A stretch of 64,000 nucleotides of DNA, from NCBI RefSeq assembly GCF_030538695.1, contig NZ_JAUNTN010000012.1, forward strand, positions 49,119 to 113,118, in the 5' to 3' direction. Source of the DNA: Paracoccus sp. (in: a-proteobacteria). Lineage in GTDB: Bacteria; Pseudomonadota; Alphaproteobacteria; Rhodobacterales; Rhodobacteraceae. The position numbers and the translations under genes were made by a program. The notes beneath the pieces are model-generated. The model did not search any database. It worked only from the letters and a program-made list of their open reading frames with translations, and was not told the DNA's origin. Shown here in pieces: positions 43,819 through 53,035 of the stretch (its first letter is position 1; every line of letters begins with the position of its first letter).

Positions 43819-44826
43819 TCAGAAGTCGAAACGAACACCCATGTCGGCGCGCACGTTTTTGTCGTAGCCGCGCTCAATCCCACCGGCCAGCATCGCGCCG
43901 CCCAGATCATAGTCAGCACCGATACCGTAAGCGGTGTCAGAGGCTTTAACGCCCAGATAGCCGTTGTTCAGCGTGGTGCCGTTGTCAGCGTCGTTGGTGG
44001 CGACATAGCCGCGAACGATGGTGCCCGGAGCAACTTCGTAGTTGCCATACAGGGTGAAGGTCTGACCACGGTCAGCAGCAGCGCCGGTGCCGTAACCGCC
44101 GTTGTCGTTCCAGTTCAGACCAACGGTGCCAAGATCGTTGAACTTGTAAGCCACGCCCAGGAAATACTGGTCGTTGCCGTCAAAGCCAGCACCATCGGTG
44201 ACAGCGGCACCGGCAAAGGTCCACTCGTTGTATTTGTAGGTCAGCGACAGGGCCAGTTCTTCTTTCTGACCAGCCAGGTTTTCGACGTCGGCACGACCGC
44301 GCTGATCCGGGTCGATGTAGGACAGACGGCCGGTGAAGTCAGCGAACTTGTATTCAGCCGCGATGCCCAGACGGTCTTTGTTGTCGTAGGGGCTGGATTC
44401 ATAGCCAAAGAACTCACCGCTCGGGTTACCGAACGAACGACGCTGGATGCCCACTTCCGAACCATACATCAGGTCCGAATCGTCGAAAGCCGAGCCGACG
44501 TTACCAACGGTCACTTTCAGACCGTTCGAGCGAACCCAGATGTTACCAGCGTTCAGCGCACCAGCCTCGCCGCGCGAGCTGCTGCCCTGATCCCACTGAA
44601 GACGGAAGCGCGCACCGAAATCAACGTCCTGATCGGTGGAGCGCGTCGCGTCGATGTTCATGCGCAGACGGCCGAAAACCTGGGTCTTGTTTTCCGCGTC
44701 CGCGAAGTCGCCGCGGCGTTCCTGATAGTCGATACCGGTCCGGGCATAGCCCGAGATGGACACTTCAGCGGCAGCAACGCCGGCCGACAGAACCAGCGCG
44801 GTGGTCGCAAAAAGAACCTTTTTCAT
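43819..44826 (-). CDS. Outer-membrane porin (Rhodobacter/Paracoccus type)
   Basis: A 335-residue general porin. A signal peptide ends after AAAE-region (MKKVLFATTALVLSAGVAAA, 20 residues), and the mature chain starts EVSISGYARTG. It is rich in alternating beta strands and aromatic girdles and ends in the terminal phenylalanine (VRFDF) needed for outer-membrane insertion. Codon use is noticeably more even than in the neighbours, as expected of a highly expressed gene. The ribosome site is AAGAGGG. A strong terminator follows. Confidence 0.93.
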   Translation of the reverse strand: MKKVLFATTALVLSAGVAAAEVSISGYARTGIDYQERRGDFADAENKTQVFGRLRMNIDATRSTDQDVDFGARFRLQWDQGSSSRGEAGALNAGNIWVRSNGLKVTVGNVGSAFDDSDLMYGSEVGIQRRSFGNPSGEFFGYESSPYDNKDRLGIAAEYKFADFTGRLSYIDPDQRGRADVENLAGQKEELALSLTYKYNEWTFAGAAVTDGAGFDGNDQYFLGVAYKFNDLGTVGLNWNDNGGYGTGAAADRGQTFTLYGNYEVAPGTIVRGYVATNDADNGTTLNNGYLGVKASDTAYGIGADYDLGGAMLAGGIERGYDKNVRADMGVRFDF

Positions 44827-45099
44827 GGTGTTTCCCTCTTGTCTCTGGTCTTGCCCAGCCGGAACAATCCGGCGGGAATACGGCAGTTGTCACGCTTTCG
44901 AGAGGGCATTGCAACGGAATCAGCCCTGCCTTTTGGTCAAGGCCCGCCGCCTGATGCATAAGGGTCACACCCGGCTTTGCGGCCTGTATAGAATCATGCA
45001 GGAATCTGCATGTCGGCCCTGTTGACGGGAAATACTTGTGACGGGCGCATATTCCGGGCTAAACCCATGCGGACGGAACAAGCCTTTGGAACCATCACC

Positions 45100-45543
45100 A
45101 TGACGCACCGCCCGATTCTTGCCCTGACGCTGATTGCGGCGCTGGCCGCCTGTGGCGGCGACCGCGCCACCCCCACCACCCAGCAAGAGGAACGGCGCAC
45201 GACCATCTGGGATGTGTTCAACAACAACAGCAATCCCAATGACACCGTGGCGGTGAACAAATACCTGTGGAACGCCAGCCTTGAGGTGCTGAACTTTCTG
45301 CCGGTGCAGACCGTGGACCCGTTCACCGGCGTGATCGTGACCGGATACGGCACCCCGCCGGGCGGCGGGCGGTCCTATCGCGCCACCATCAAGATCAGCG
45401 ACCCGGCGCTGGATGCACGCTCTCTGAACCTCGTGCTGCAAGGGCCGGGTGGCAGCAACGTGTCCGCCGATACCGTCCGCGCGGTCGAGGACGCGATCCT
45501 GACCCGCGCCCGTCAGTTGCGGGTGCGCGACGGCGGGCTGTAA
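45100..45543 (+). CDS. DUF3576 family lipoprotein
   Basis: A 147-residue lipoprotein with the lipobox LAAC (Cys18). The exposed domain (RTTIWDVFNN ... TVAVNKYLWNASLEVLNFLPV ... GVIVTGYGTPPGG) is the DUF3576 family, conserved in alphaproteobacteria directly before leuS, as here. Function unknown; its link to the lptE lipoprotein two genes downstream suggests an envelope role. In-frame ATGs at 45067 and earlier exist, but the start at 45100 gives a clean lipoprotein signal. Confidence 0.88.
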   Translation: MTHRPILALTLIAALAACGGDRATPTTQQEERRTTIWDVFNNNSNPNDTVAVNKYLWNASLEVLNFLPVQTVDPFTGVIVTGYGTPPGGGRSYRATIKISDPALDARSLNLVLQGPGGSNVSADTVRAVEDAILTRARQLRVRDGGL

Positions 45544-45609
45544 CTCTGGACGCCCATTGCGCGGGCCTGTAAACGGCGGGGACACGCCCACCGCAGAAAG
45601 GCCCGCCCC

Positions 45610-48270
45610 ATGACCTATGATCCCGCAAACAGCGAAGCCCGCTGGCAACAGGCATGGGACGAGCGCGGCACATTTCGCGCCATCCGCGACGACCGCCCCA
45701 AATATTATGTGCTGGAGATGTTCCCCTATCCGTCCGGGCGCATCCATATGGGCCATGTGCGCAACTATACCATGGGCGACGTGGTGGCGCGGTTCAAACG
45801 CGCGCAGGGGTTTTCCGTGCTGCACCCGATGGGCTGGGATGCTTTCGGGATGCCCGCCGAAAACGCCGCGATGGAACAGGGCGGCCATCCGCGCGACTGG
45901 ACCTATGCCAATATCGCCACGATGCGCGATCAGCTGAAACCGCTGGGCCTGTCGATCGACTGGTCGCGCGAGTTCGCCACCTGCGACACCGATTACGTCA
46001 AGCAACAGCAGACCATGTTCCTTGATATGCTGGAGGCCGGGCTGGTCTATCGCAAATCCGCTCAGGTCAACTGGGACCCGGTCGATATGACCGTGCTGGC
46101 GAATGAACAGGTGATCGACGGCAAGGGCTGGCGCTCGGGTGCTGCGGTCGAGCGGCGCGAGCTGACGCAGTGGTTCTTCCGCATCAGCGACTATTCCGAA
46201 GAACTGCTGGAGGCGCTGGACGGGCTGAAAGGCTGGCCGGAAAAGGTCCGGCTGATGCAGGCCAACTGGATCGGCAAATCGCGCGGGCTGCAATTCCGCT
46301 TCCAGATGGACGGCACCGATCCGGTCGAGGTCTATACCACCCGCCCCGACACGCTGATGGGCGCGTCTTTCGTGGCGATCAGCCCGGATCACCCGATTGC
46401 GAAATCACTGGCCGACCGCCCCGAAGTCGCCGCCTTTATCGAGGAATGTCGCAAGGGTGGCACCACCGAAGAAGCCATCGAGACCGCCGAAAAGCTGGGC
46501 TTCGACACCGGCCTGACCGTGCGGCACCCGCTGGACCCGGACTGGCACCTGCCGGTGTGGATCGCCAATTTCGTGCTGATGGATTACGGCACCGGCGCGA
46601 TTTTCGGCAGCCCCGCCCATGATGAACGTGACCACGAATTCGCAACCAAATACGGGCTGCCGATCCGGGCGACGTTCGGCCCCTTGGGCAGCACGCAGGA
46701 ACAGGCCGATGCGCTGGTGGCGGATGCGCCCTATGTGCCGCTGAAATCCGAAACCGTGACCTATGTGCGTGGCTTTGCCGGCGCGGCGGATCAGACCGGC
46801 GATGCAGCTGTGGCAGCCGCGATCACTCTGGCCGAACAACAAGGCTGGGGCGAGGGCGTGACCAAGTTCCGCCTGCGCGACTGGGGCATTTCGCGGCAAC
46901 GCTATTGGGGCTGTCCGATTCCGGTCGTCCATTGCGAGAGCTGCGGCACCGTCCCCGAAAGCCGCGAGAACCTGCCCGTCGCGCTGCCTCTGGATGTCAG
47001 CTTCGACCAACCCGGCAACCCGCTGGACCGCCACCCGACCTGGCGCGAGACCACCTGCCCGAAATGCGGCGGCCCGGCGCGGCGCGAAACCGATACGATG
47101 GACACATTCGTGGATTCGTCGTGGTATTATGCGCGGTTCACCAACCCTCATGCCGCAACGCCCACCGACCGGGCCGATGCGGATTACTGGATGAACGTGG
47201 ACCAGTATATCGGCGGCATCGAACATGCGATTCTGCACCTGCTCTATTCCCGGTTCTTTGCCCGCGCGATGGTGAAAACCGGCCATCTGCCGGAAACGGC
47301 GTGTGAGCCGTTCGACGCGCTGTTCACGCAGGGCATGGTCACGCATGAAATCTACCAGACCCGCGATGACCGGGGCCGCCCGGTCTATCACCTGCCCGAA
47401 GATGTGACCAGAATATCGTTGCCTGACGGGAACGTGGTGGCAGTGCTCAATGCAGCTTTGGATAATGAAAAGTTCGAAAAGAACTTTGCAAAATGGGAGC
47501 ATTCCGATGGGTTTGATGGAGACCGGTCCATCCAAGGGAAAGCTCTCCTTGCTTGGAATTTGGATATAGGCGTCGTCGAGATCATCCCTTCGGCCAAAAT
47601 GTCGAAATCCAAGAAGAACGTGGTCGATCCGGTCAATATCGTTTCCAGCTTCGGGGCGGATACCGCACGCTGGTTCATGCTGTCCGACAGCCCGCCCGAA
47701 CGCGATGTGGAATGGACCGCATCCGGTGCCGAGGCGGCTGCCAAGTTTCTCGCCCGCCTGCATCGTCTGGCCGAGGACACCCGCCCCGACCATGACGACC
47801 CCGAGCTGACCCGCGCCGCCCATCGCGCCATTGCGGATGTGACAGCGGCCATCGAAGGGTTCGCCTTTAACAAGGCGGTGGCGAAACTTTACGAGCTGGC
47901 CAATGCCATCGGCAAGTCCTCTGCCGGGGGTGCGCCGCGCCATACCGTTCTGCGCATCACCGCGCAGCTTATGGCCCCGATGGTGCCGCATCTGGCCGAG
48001 GACATCTGGCAACTGGCGGGCGGCGAAGGGCTGGTTGTGGATGCGCCCTGGCCCAAACCCGACCCGGCGCTGCTGGAAAGCGATTCGGTCACGCTGCCCA
48101 TCCAGATCAACGGCAAGCGCCGGGCGGAAATCACCGTGCCAAAAGATATGCCGAAACAGGACATCGAAGCTCTGGTGCTGGCCGATGAAACCGTGCAACG
48201 CTTCCTTGAGGGCACAAGCCCCAAGAAGCTGATCGTGGTGCCGGGGCGGATCGTCAATGTCGTTGCGTGA
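45610..48270 (+). CDS. leuS: Leucyl-tRNA synthetase with atypical insert
   Basis: An 886-residue class I synthetase that charges tRNA-Leu. The HIGH-type motif is [11 protein letters not shown] near residues 39-49, the CP1 editing domain occupies about 225-430, and the KMSKS loop is at about residue 664. Just before KMSKS, about residues 600-655 (nucleotides 47410-47590), there is a stretch of about 40 extra residues whose DNA is only about 48 percent GC (38 percent in its middle 60 bases by my count), with codons such as ATA, AGA and TTG that are rare around it. This is where the leucine-specific domain of bacterial LeuRS is inserted. The frame is intact. It overlaps lptE by 14 bases. Confidence 0.96.
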   Translation: MTYDPANSEARWQQAWDERGTFRAIRDDRPKYYVLEMFPYPSGRIHMGHVRNYTMGDVVARFKRAQGFSVLHPMGWDAFGMPAENAAMEQGGHPRDWTYANIATMRDQLKPLGLSIDWSREFATCDTDYVKQQQTMFLDMLEAGLVYRKSAQVNWDPVDMTVLANEQVIDGKGWRSGAAVERRELTQWFFRISDYSEELLEALDGLKGWPEKVRLMQANWIGKSRGLQFRFQMDGTDPVEVYTTRPDTLMGASFVAISPDHPIAKSLADRPEVAAFIEECRKGGTTEEAIETAEKLGFDTGLTVRHPLDPDWHLPVWIANFVLMDYGTGAIFGSPAHDERDHEFATKYGLPIRATFGPLGSTQEQADALVADAPYVPLKSETVTYVRGFAGAADQTGDAAVAAAITLAEQQGWGEGVTKFRLRDWGISRQRYWGCPIPVVHCESCGTVPESRENLPVALPLDVSFDQPGNPLDRHPTWRETTCPKCGGPARRETDTMDTFVDSSWYYARFTNPHAATPTDRADADYWMNVDQYIGGIEHAILHLLYSRFFARAMVKTGHLPETACEPFDALFTQGMVTHEIYQTRDDRGRPVYHLPEDVTRISLPDGNVVAVLNAALDNEKFEKNFAKWEHSDGFDGDRSIQGKALLAWNLDIGVVEIIPSAKMSKSKKNVVDPVNIVSSFGADTARWFMLSDSPPERDVEWTASGAEAAAKFLARLHRLAEDTRPDHDDPELTRAAHRAIADVTAAIEGFAFNKAVAKLYELANAIGKSSAGGAPRHTVLRITAQLMAPMVPHLAEDIWQLAGGEGLVVDAPWPKPDPALLESDSVTLPIQINGKRRAEITVPKDMPKQDIEALVLADETVQRFLEGTSPKKLIVVPGRIVNVVA

Positions 48271-48745
48271 TCTTATGCTGAACCGCCGTGTGGCGCTGGC
48301 CGGGCTGCTGGCGCTGGCGGGCTGCGGCTTTACCCCGGTCTATGGGCCGGGCGGCGTCGGCAATGCGCTGTTCGGCCAGATCGAGACCCGCGCCCCGCAA
48401 ACCGCCGAGGATTTCGCCTTTGACCGCCGCATCACCGAGCGGCTTGGCACCGTGACCACCCCGCGATTCGCGCTGAATTACGACCTGAGGATTGCCTCGG
48501 TCGGGCAGGCGATCACGGCGGATGAGGTCACGACCCGCTATGCGCTGAATGGCACCGCCGCCTTTGCGCTGCGCGACCCGGCGGGCGCGACCGTGGCACA
48601 GGGCGAGGTCAGCAGCTTCACCTCTTATTCCGCCACCGGCACCCCGGTTGCCACCACCGCCGCAGAACGCGATGCGCGGGAACGGCTGGCACGGATGCTG
48701 GCCGATCAGGTGGTGACGCAACTTCTGGCCTCGGCCGCGCGATGA
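48257..48745 (+). CDS. lptE: LPS-assembly lipoprotein LptE
   Basis: A 162-residue lipoprotein (lipobox ALAGC, Cys23) that plugs and matures the LptD barrel. [12 protein letters not shown] after the signal is the alphaproteobacterial LptE signature. It starts inside leuS (14-base overlap) and overlaps holA by four bases, the widespread leuS-lptE-holA order. Its partner LptD is at 7520-9844. Confidence 0.92.
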   Translation: MSLRDLMLNRRVALAGLLALAGCGFTPVYGPGGVGNALFGQIETRAPQTAEDFAFDRRITERLGTVTTPRFALNYDLRIASVGQAITADEVTTRYALNGTAAFALRDPAGATVAQGEVSSFTSYSATGTPVATTAAERDARERLARMLADQVVTQLLASAAR

Positions 48746-49767
48746 TCCTGAAGGGCGCGGAAATCGCCCGCTATCTGGCGCGGCCCGACCCGACCCGCCC
48801 GGCCCTGCTGATCTATGGTCAGGACGCGATGCGGGTGGCGCTGAAACGCGCCGAAGCGGTCAAGGCCCTGACCGGCGAAAACGCCGAAGAAGAAATGCGC
48901 CTGACCCGCCTTGCCGGGGGCGATCTGCGCAAAGACGCCGCCAGCCTGCTGGATGAGGTCAAGGCCGTGGGGTTTTTCCCCGGCCCGCGCGTGGTGCTGG
49001 TCGAGGACACCCCCGACGGCGCCGCCCCCGCCATCGCTGCGGCGCTGGAGGCATGGGCCTCGGGCGATGCGGTGATCGTGGTCACGGCAGGGGCGCTTGG
49101 CAAATCCAGTGCCCTGCGCAAGCTGTTCGAGGGTCACAAGCAGGCCGTCACCGCCCCCATCTATGACGACCCGCCCGGCGAGGACGAGATCCGCCGCTGG
49201 CTGGCTGATGCCGGTCTGCGCGAGATTCCCGGCCCTGCGATGGCTGACCTGATCGCCCTGTCCCGCGCCCTCGACCCCGGCGATTTTCGCCAGACGGTCG
49301 AGAAAATCGCCCTGTATAAATACGGCGGCGACCAGCCGCTGACTGGCGCGGAAATTGCCGCGCTGGCACCTGCGACGATTGATGCGGAACTGGATAGCCT
49401 GATCGAAGCCGTGGCGGATGGCGACCCGGCCCGCTTTGGCCGGCTGATGCGGCGGATCGAATCGCAGGGGTTGGCCCCCGTCACCATCGCCATTGCCGCG
49501 CTGCGCCATTTTCGCGCCCTGCACGCAGCCTCGGCTGATCCGCAAGGCGCAGGCGCGGGCCTGTCCAAGCTGCGCCCGCCGGTCTTTGGCCCGCGCCGCG
49601 ACCGCATGGCCCGTCAGGCAGGGGTATGGGGGATGCTGCGGCTGGAAGATGCGCTGCAACATCTGGTGGAAACCGATCTGGCGCTGCGTTCATCCACCCC
49701 TGCGCCGCAGATGGCGCTGGTCGAACGCGCCCTGATCCGGCTGACCATGATGGCCAAGCGCCGATGA
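48742..49767 (+). CDS. holA: DNA polymerase III delta subunit
   Basis: A 341-residue clamp-loader subunit that opens the beta sliding clamp. The N-terminal domain (ALLIYGQDAMRVALKRAEAV), a central segment with FFPGPRVVLVEDT and a C-terminal helical domain with LKLRP-like PPVFGPRRDRM match HolA. It has no Walker A motif, as expected for delta. Overlaps lptE at the start and the flavoprotein gene at the end (ATGA). Confidence 0.94.
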   Translation: MILKGAEIARYLARPDPTRPALLIYGQDAMRVALKRAEAVKALTGENAEEEMRLTRLAGGDLRKDAASLLDEVKAVGFFPGPRVVLVEDTPDGAAPAIAAALEAWASGDAVIVVTAGALGKSSALRKLFEGHKQAVTAPIYDDPPGEDEIRRWLADAGLREIPGPAMADLIALSRALDPGDFRQTVEKIALYKYGGDQPLTGAEIAALAPATIDAELDSLIEAVADGDPARFGRLMRRIESQGLAPVTIAIAALRHFRALHAASADPQGAGAGLSKLRPPVFGPRRDRMARQAGVWGMLRLEDALQHLVETDLALRSSTPAPQMALVERALIRLTMMAKRR

Positions 49768-51005
49768 GCGACGCTCTGGTGATCGGTGCCGGGCCTGCCG
49801 GATTGATGGCAGCCGAGGTCATGGCCCGCGCCGGTCTGCGTGTGGTCGTGACAGAATCGCAGCCGACCCCGGCGCGAAAGTTTCTGATGGCCGGAAAATC
49901 CGGGCTGAACCTGACCAAAGCCGAACCCGGCGTTACGTTTGCGGCGCGGGTTGCAGGGGGGCTGTCTGCCCCCCGTCCTGCGGACTCCCCCCGAGGATAT
50001 TTGACGACAAAAGATATACAGGCGCTGGTCGCGGATTTCGGACCTGCGCAGGTGGCGGATTGGGCAGAAGGGCTTGGGGTCACGCTGTTCCAAGGCTCCA
50101 CCGGGCGGGTGTTTCCGGTCGGGATGAAGGCTTCGCCGCTGCTGCGGGCGTGGCTGGCGCGGCTGGCGGGGACCGGGGTGGTGCTGCACAGCCGCTGGCG
50201 CTGGACCGGGTTTCAGGGCGCGGGGTTTGCCTTTGACACGCCAGAGGGGGCGCAGGTTCTGACCCCGCGCGTGGCGGTTCTGGCGCTTGGCGGGGCAAGC
50301 TGGCCGCGTCTTGGCTCGGATGCCGCATGGGTGCCGTGGCTGACGGCGGCAGGGGTGCGGGTCAACCCGTTCCGGCCCGCGAATATGGGCTTTGCCGTCG
50401 ATTGGTCGCCGCAGATGGCCCGGCATTTCGGGGCCGCCGTCAAGGGTGTGGCGCTGTCCGCCGGAGGGCTGGCCAGCCGGGGCGAATGGGTCATCACCGC
50501 CAAAGGGATCGAAGGCGGCGGGATCTATGAGGTCGCCGCCGCGCTGCGTGACGGCGCAGCGGGTATGGTCGATCTGGCCCCGGATCTGGACATGGCCGCG
50601 CTGGCGGCACGGCTGGCGCGGCCACGCGGCAAGCTGTCCCTGGGTAACTGGCTGCGGCGGGTGTTTGGCGATCCGGTGCGGGCGGCGCTGCTGATGGAAT
50701 GGGGGCGGCCTCTGCCCGCCGATCCGGCGGCGCTGGCGGCGCGGGCCAAGGCGCTGCCGCTGCGTCACGCCGGGCCGTTCGGGCTGGAGCGGGCGATTTC
50801 CAGCGCGGGTGGCATTGCCCTGTCCGCGCTGACCCCGGAACTGGAACTGATCGCCCGGCCCGGCACCTTCGCGGCAGGCGAAATGCTGGATTGGGAAGCC
50901 CCGACCGGCGGCTATCTGCTGACCACCTGTCTGGCGCTTGGCCGTGCGGCAGGGCTGGCGGCGGCGCGGTCCTTTAGCCGCCAGCCAGATCCACCTTCCG
51001 GTTAA
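49764..51005 (+). CDS. HI0933-like flavoprotein (TIGR03862 type) with repeat-derived insert
   Basis: A 413-residue FAD-dependent oxidoreductase of unknown substrate. The N-terminal FAD site is VIGAGPAGLMAAEVMARAG, followed by RKFLMAGKSGLNLTKAE; the C-terminal half has GGIYEVAAALRDG and the final FAD motif with TGGYLLTTCLALGRAAG. About residues 65-84 (GGLSAPRPADSP and on) are encoded by an intergenic-type repeat at 49956-50015 and seem to be extra relative to the family. The frame is preserved. It overlaps holA by four bases and converges with the protease gene (4-base overlap). Confidence 0.88.
   Translation: MSDALVIGAGPAGLMAAEVMARAGLRVVVTESQPTPARKFLMAGKSGLNLTKAEPGVTFAARVAGGLSAPRPADSPRGYLTTKDIQALVADFGPAQVADWAEGLGVTLFQGSTGRVFPVGMKASPLLRAWLARLAGTGVVLHSRWRWTGFQGAGFAFDTPEGAQVLTPRVAVLALGGASWPRLGSDAAWVPWLTAAGVRVNPFRPANMGFAVDWSPQMARHFGAAVKGVALSAGGLASRGEWVITAKGIEGGGIYEVAAALRDGAAGMVDLAPDLDMAALAARLARPRGKLSLGNWLRRVFGDPVRAALLMEWGRPLPADPAALAARAKALPLRHAGPFGLERAISSAGGIALSALTPELELIARPGTFAAGEMLDWEAPTGGYLLTTCLALGRAAGLAAARSFSRQPDPPSG
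49956..50015 (+). repeat. Rhodobacterales-type intergenic repeat captured in frame
   Basis: Two adjacent hairpins, GGGGGGC-TGTCT-GCCCCCC (49956-49974) and GTCC-TGC-GGAC (49975-49985), are followed by CCCCCCGAGGATATTTG and an A-rich AAAAGAT tail. This layout of hairpins plus GAGGATATTT is that of a short repeat I recognise from spacers of many Rhodobacterales genomes. Here it lies inside the flavoprotein gene and is translated without a frameshift. Confidence 0.65.
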
Positions 51006-52414
51006 GGTGCCTCTGCCGTGGCTTCGGCCTGTTCCACCGTTTCTGCGGCCCCGGATACATCCCCGGCACAGCCCTCAGGTGGGGTCAGCAGCCCATGACC
51101 GAACACGTCATCACGGCCTTCGGTCCCCAGGTCGCGGGCGTTTTGGCGCAGCTTGTGGCGCAGAGCTGCGGGGGTCAGCGTGGCATCATCAGCCAGCATC
51201 ACCGCCGCCGCCGCCGTCACAAAGGGCGCCGCAAAAGAAGTGCCGGTTTTGGTCCGCGCCCCGCTGATTGAGGCTGCCGTCCACACATCCACCCCCGGCG
51301 CGGCAATGTCGATATGCGCCCCGCGATTGGCGCGGCGATAAACCTCGCCCCGGCGGTCAACCGCCGTCACCCCGATCACCGGCCCATATGCGGCAGGATA
51401 GACCGGCGGCGCTTTCGGCCCGCCATTGCCACCCGCTGCAATCATCGCGACACCGGCTTCGTTCAGTGCCGCAACCTTATCCGCCAACAGCAGATTATCC
51501 GGCCCGGCCAGCGACAGGTTCACCACCTGCACCTGCTGGGTCTGCAACCAGTCCAGCGCCTCGACCAGTGCAAAGGCGTCAGCGCGCTCATCCTGACCGC
51601 CACGATGGAACGCATCCACCGCGAACAGCGACACCCCCGGCACCAGACCGGGCGAGCGCGTGTCAGAGGCCCCGACCAGCAGCGACGCCACCGCCGTGCC
51701 GTGGATCGCACCCGAAGGCTGCGCATCGGTTTCCAGCTTATGCAGGGTCAGATTGGCCCCTTTCAGCGCAGCATGGTCGCTGTTCAGGCCCGAATCAATC
51801 ATGCCGACCCGCACCCCCGGCGCATTGCATGTGGCAGGCCAGTCGATCATCTGCCGGGCCGGGCAATCTGCGCCTTTACAGGCTGCCGCCGATTCGGCGC
51901 GGTAGTAATGGTTGAAATCCGCCCGCACACCGGCATCGCCACCAGCCTGACGCACCCGGTCGCGGGCGGCCTCCAATGCCAGCGCCCGTGGCTTGCGCAA
52001 ACGATGCACCTGCCCCCCGCCCGATAAGGACACCTGCCGCAACGGGCTGAAGCCCTCGGTCTCCAGCGCGGCCAGCGCCTCGGGGGTCAGGTCACGGGCA
52101 ATCACCTCATCGGGCGCATATTGCGGCGGTGGCGGGGCCGGACGGCTTGGGGCTGCGGCACGGCGCACGGTCCGGGCGGGCTGACGCACCGTCCGGGCGG
52201 GCTGACGCACCGTCCGCTGGGGCTGCACCCGGCGAATCAGCCGCTGAACATCGTTCCGGTCGCCGCTACGGTCGTCGTCATCATCGTCGTCATCGTCGTC
52301 ATCCGCCCATGCGGCACTGACCGCATAGCCCTGATCCAGACGCCAATCTGACGCCACCGCCAGCGTAAAGACAACAAACACCAGCACTATCCTGCCAAAC
52401 AGCCGCGAAAGCAT
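51002..52414 (-). CDS. Secreted S8 subtilisin-like serine protease with N-terminal poly-Asp
   Basis: A 470-residue exported protease. A signal sequence with hydrophobic core IVLVFVVFTLAVA is followed by AWA at residues 35-37 and then 11 consecutive Asp (38-48), so the mature protein may begin with the Asp run. Heptads of T-V-R-Q-P-A-R (about 68-84) and a Pro-rich stretch lead to a pro-region-like domain (100-165) and the S8 domain with triad Asp207 (GMIDSG), His238 (IHGTAVAS) and Ser393 (GTSFAAP); Asn330 is the oxyanion residue. It is divergent from the ECF sigma gene and has a promoter of the same class as four other genes here. Confidence 0.92.
   Translation of the reverse strand: MLSRLFGRIVLVFVVFTLAVASDWRLDQGYAVSAAWADDDDDDDDDDDRSGDRNDVQRLIRRVQPQRTVRQPARTVRQPARTVRRAAAPSRPAPPPPQYAPDEVIARDLTPEALAALETEGFSPLRQVSLSGGGQVHRLRKPRALALEAARDRVRQAGGDAGVRADFNHYYRAESAAACKGADCPARQMIDWPATCNAPGVRVGMIDSGLNSDHAALKGANLTLHKLETDAQPSGAIHGTAVASLLVGASDTRSPGLVPGVSLFAVDAFHRGGQDERADAFALVEALDWLQTQQVQVVNLSLAGPDNLLLADKVAALNEAGVAMIAAGGNGGPKAPPVYPAAYGPVIGVTAVDRRGEVYRRANRGAHIDIAAPGVDVWTAASISGARTKTGTSFAAPFVTAAAAVMLADDATLTPAALRHKLRQNARDLGTEGRDDVFGHGLLTPPEGCAGDVSGAAETVEQAEATAEAP
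52168..52230 (-). repeat. 21-base tandem repeat in the protease gene
   Basis: Two nearly identical 21-base units (52168-52188, 52189-52209) and a diverged third encode the heptads QPARTVR in the linker of the S8 protease. The repeat unit is a multiple of three, so copy-number change would lengthen or shorten the linker without breaking the frame. Confidence 0.85.
52271..52303 (-). repeat. GAC/GAT trinucleotide run encoding 11 Asp
   Basis: Eleven consecutive Asp codons (GAC and GAT mixed) in the protease gene. The mix of two codons reduces slippage, which suggests that the amino acid run rather than the DNA repeat is under selection. Confidence 0.9.
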
Positions 52415-52443
52415 CGTCTTTTCCTTCTTGGTTAACTGGACAT

Positions 52444-52471
52444 ATTACGGATAACCCGCCACATTATTCCC
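52444..52471 (-). promoter_or_regulatory. ECF-type promoter P1 for the S8 protease
   Basis: Minus strand: GGGAATAA (52471-52464), 14 bases, CGTAAT (52449-52444). The -10 box ends 29 bases before the protease ATG. Same boxes and same spacing as P2-P5. It lies between the divergent protease and sigma genes and points only towards the protease. Confidence 0.82.
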
Positions 52472-52497
52472 GAAACCGCAGAATATGGACAGGTGCA

Positions 52498-52989
52498 ATG
52501 CCCCCCGAGTTTTCCGAGGAGCTGATCCGGCTGCTGCCCAACCTGCGCCGCTTTGCGCTGTCTTTGGCGCGGCGGGCTGACGTGGCGGATGATCTGGTGC
52601 AAACAACGGTCGAAAAGGCGCTGGCGAACTGGGCCAGCTTTGACACCGAAACCCGGATGGAGCCGTGGCTGTTCCGCATCTTGCGCAACGCCTTTATCGA
52701 CCTGACCCGCCGCGACCGCACCCGCGGCACCGGCATTGAGGTCAGCGAATCCCCCGAAATCCTGCCCCATGATTCCCGCCCCGCGATGGAGGCCCGCCTG
52801 ATGCTGCAATCCGCGCAAGCTGCGATGCTGGAGTTGCCCGAAGAACAGCGCGAAGTCCTGCATCTGGTCTGTATCGAGGAACTGTCCTATGCCGATACCG
52901 CCGAGGCTTTGGGCATCCCGAAAGGCACAGTCATGAGCCGCCTGTCCCGCGCCCGGCTGGCCTTGGCAGAAAAATTGGGAATAAACTGA
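52498..52989 (+). CDS. ECF-type RNA polymerase sigma factor
   Basis: A 163-residue group 4 sigma factor with only regions 2 and 4. Region 2 has ADVADDLVQTTVEKALAN and the W-L-F-R-I-L-R-N-A-F-I-D segment that melts and reads the -10 box; region 4 has ELPEEQREVLHLVCIEELSYADTAEALGIPKGTVMSRLSRAR, the helix-turn-helix for the -35 box. Only a weak ribosome site (AGGTG) precedes the ATG. The next gene encodes the likely anti-sigma factor. I infer that this factor reads the GGGAATAA-N14-CGTAAG promoters around it. Confidence 0.93.
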   Translation: MPPEFSEELIRLLPNLRRFALSLARRADVADDLVQTTVEKALANWASFDTETRMEPWLFRILRNAFIDLTRRDRTRGTGIEVSESPEILPHDSRPAMEARLMLQSAQAAMLELPEEQREVLHLVCIEELSYADTAEALGIPKGTVMSRLSRARLALAEKLGIN

Positions 52990-53005
52990 CGCGCCGGGCG
53001 TAAGC
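52977..53005 (+). promoter_or_regulatory. ECF-type promoter P2 for the anti-sigma gene
   Basis: GGGAATAA (52977-52984), 14 bases, CGTAAGC (52999-53005). The -35 box lies in the last codons of the sigma gene and the spacer includes its stop codon. The -10 box ends 30 bases before the anti-sigma ATG, so the anti-sigma gene can be transcribed without the sigma gene. Confidence 0.8.
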
Positions 53006-53035
53006 CTTGCGAAAGCGGTGAACAGGGTGGTTCGG

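Noticed and set aside
44870-44900. GGGAATAC before the porin gene as a sixth ECF-type promoter
   Set aside because: It is on the strand opposite to the porin gene and has no CGTA box 14 bases downstream.
46405-48198. A 597-codon minus-strand open frame
   Set aside because: Shadow of leuS; no motif and shadow-type composition.
52271-52303. Asp-codon run as a phase-variation switch
   Set aside because: It is a trinucleotide run, so slippage changes length but not frame.
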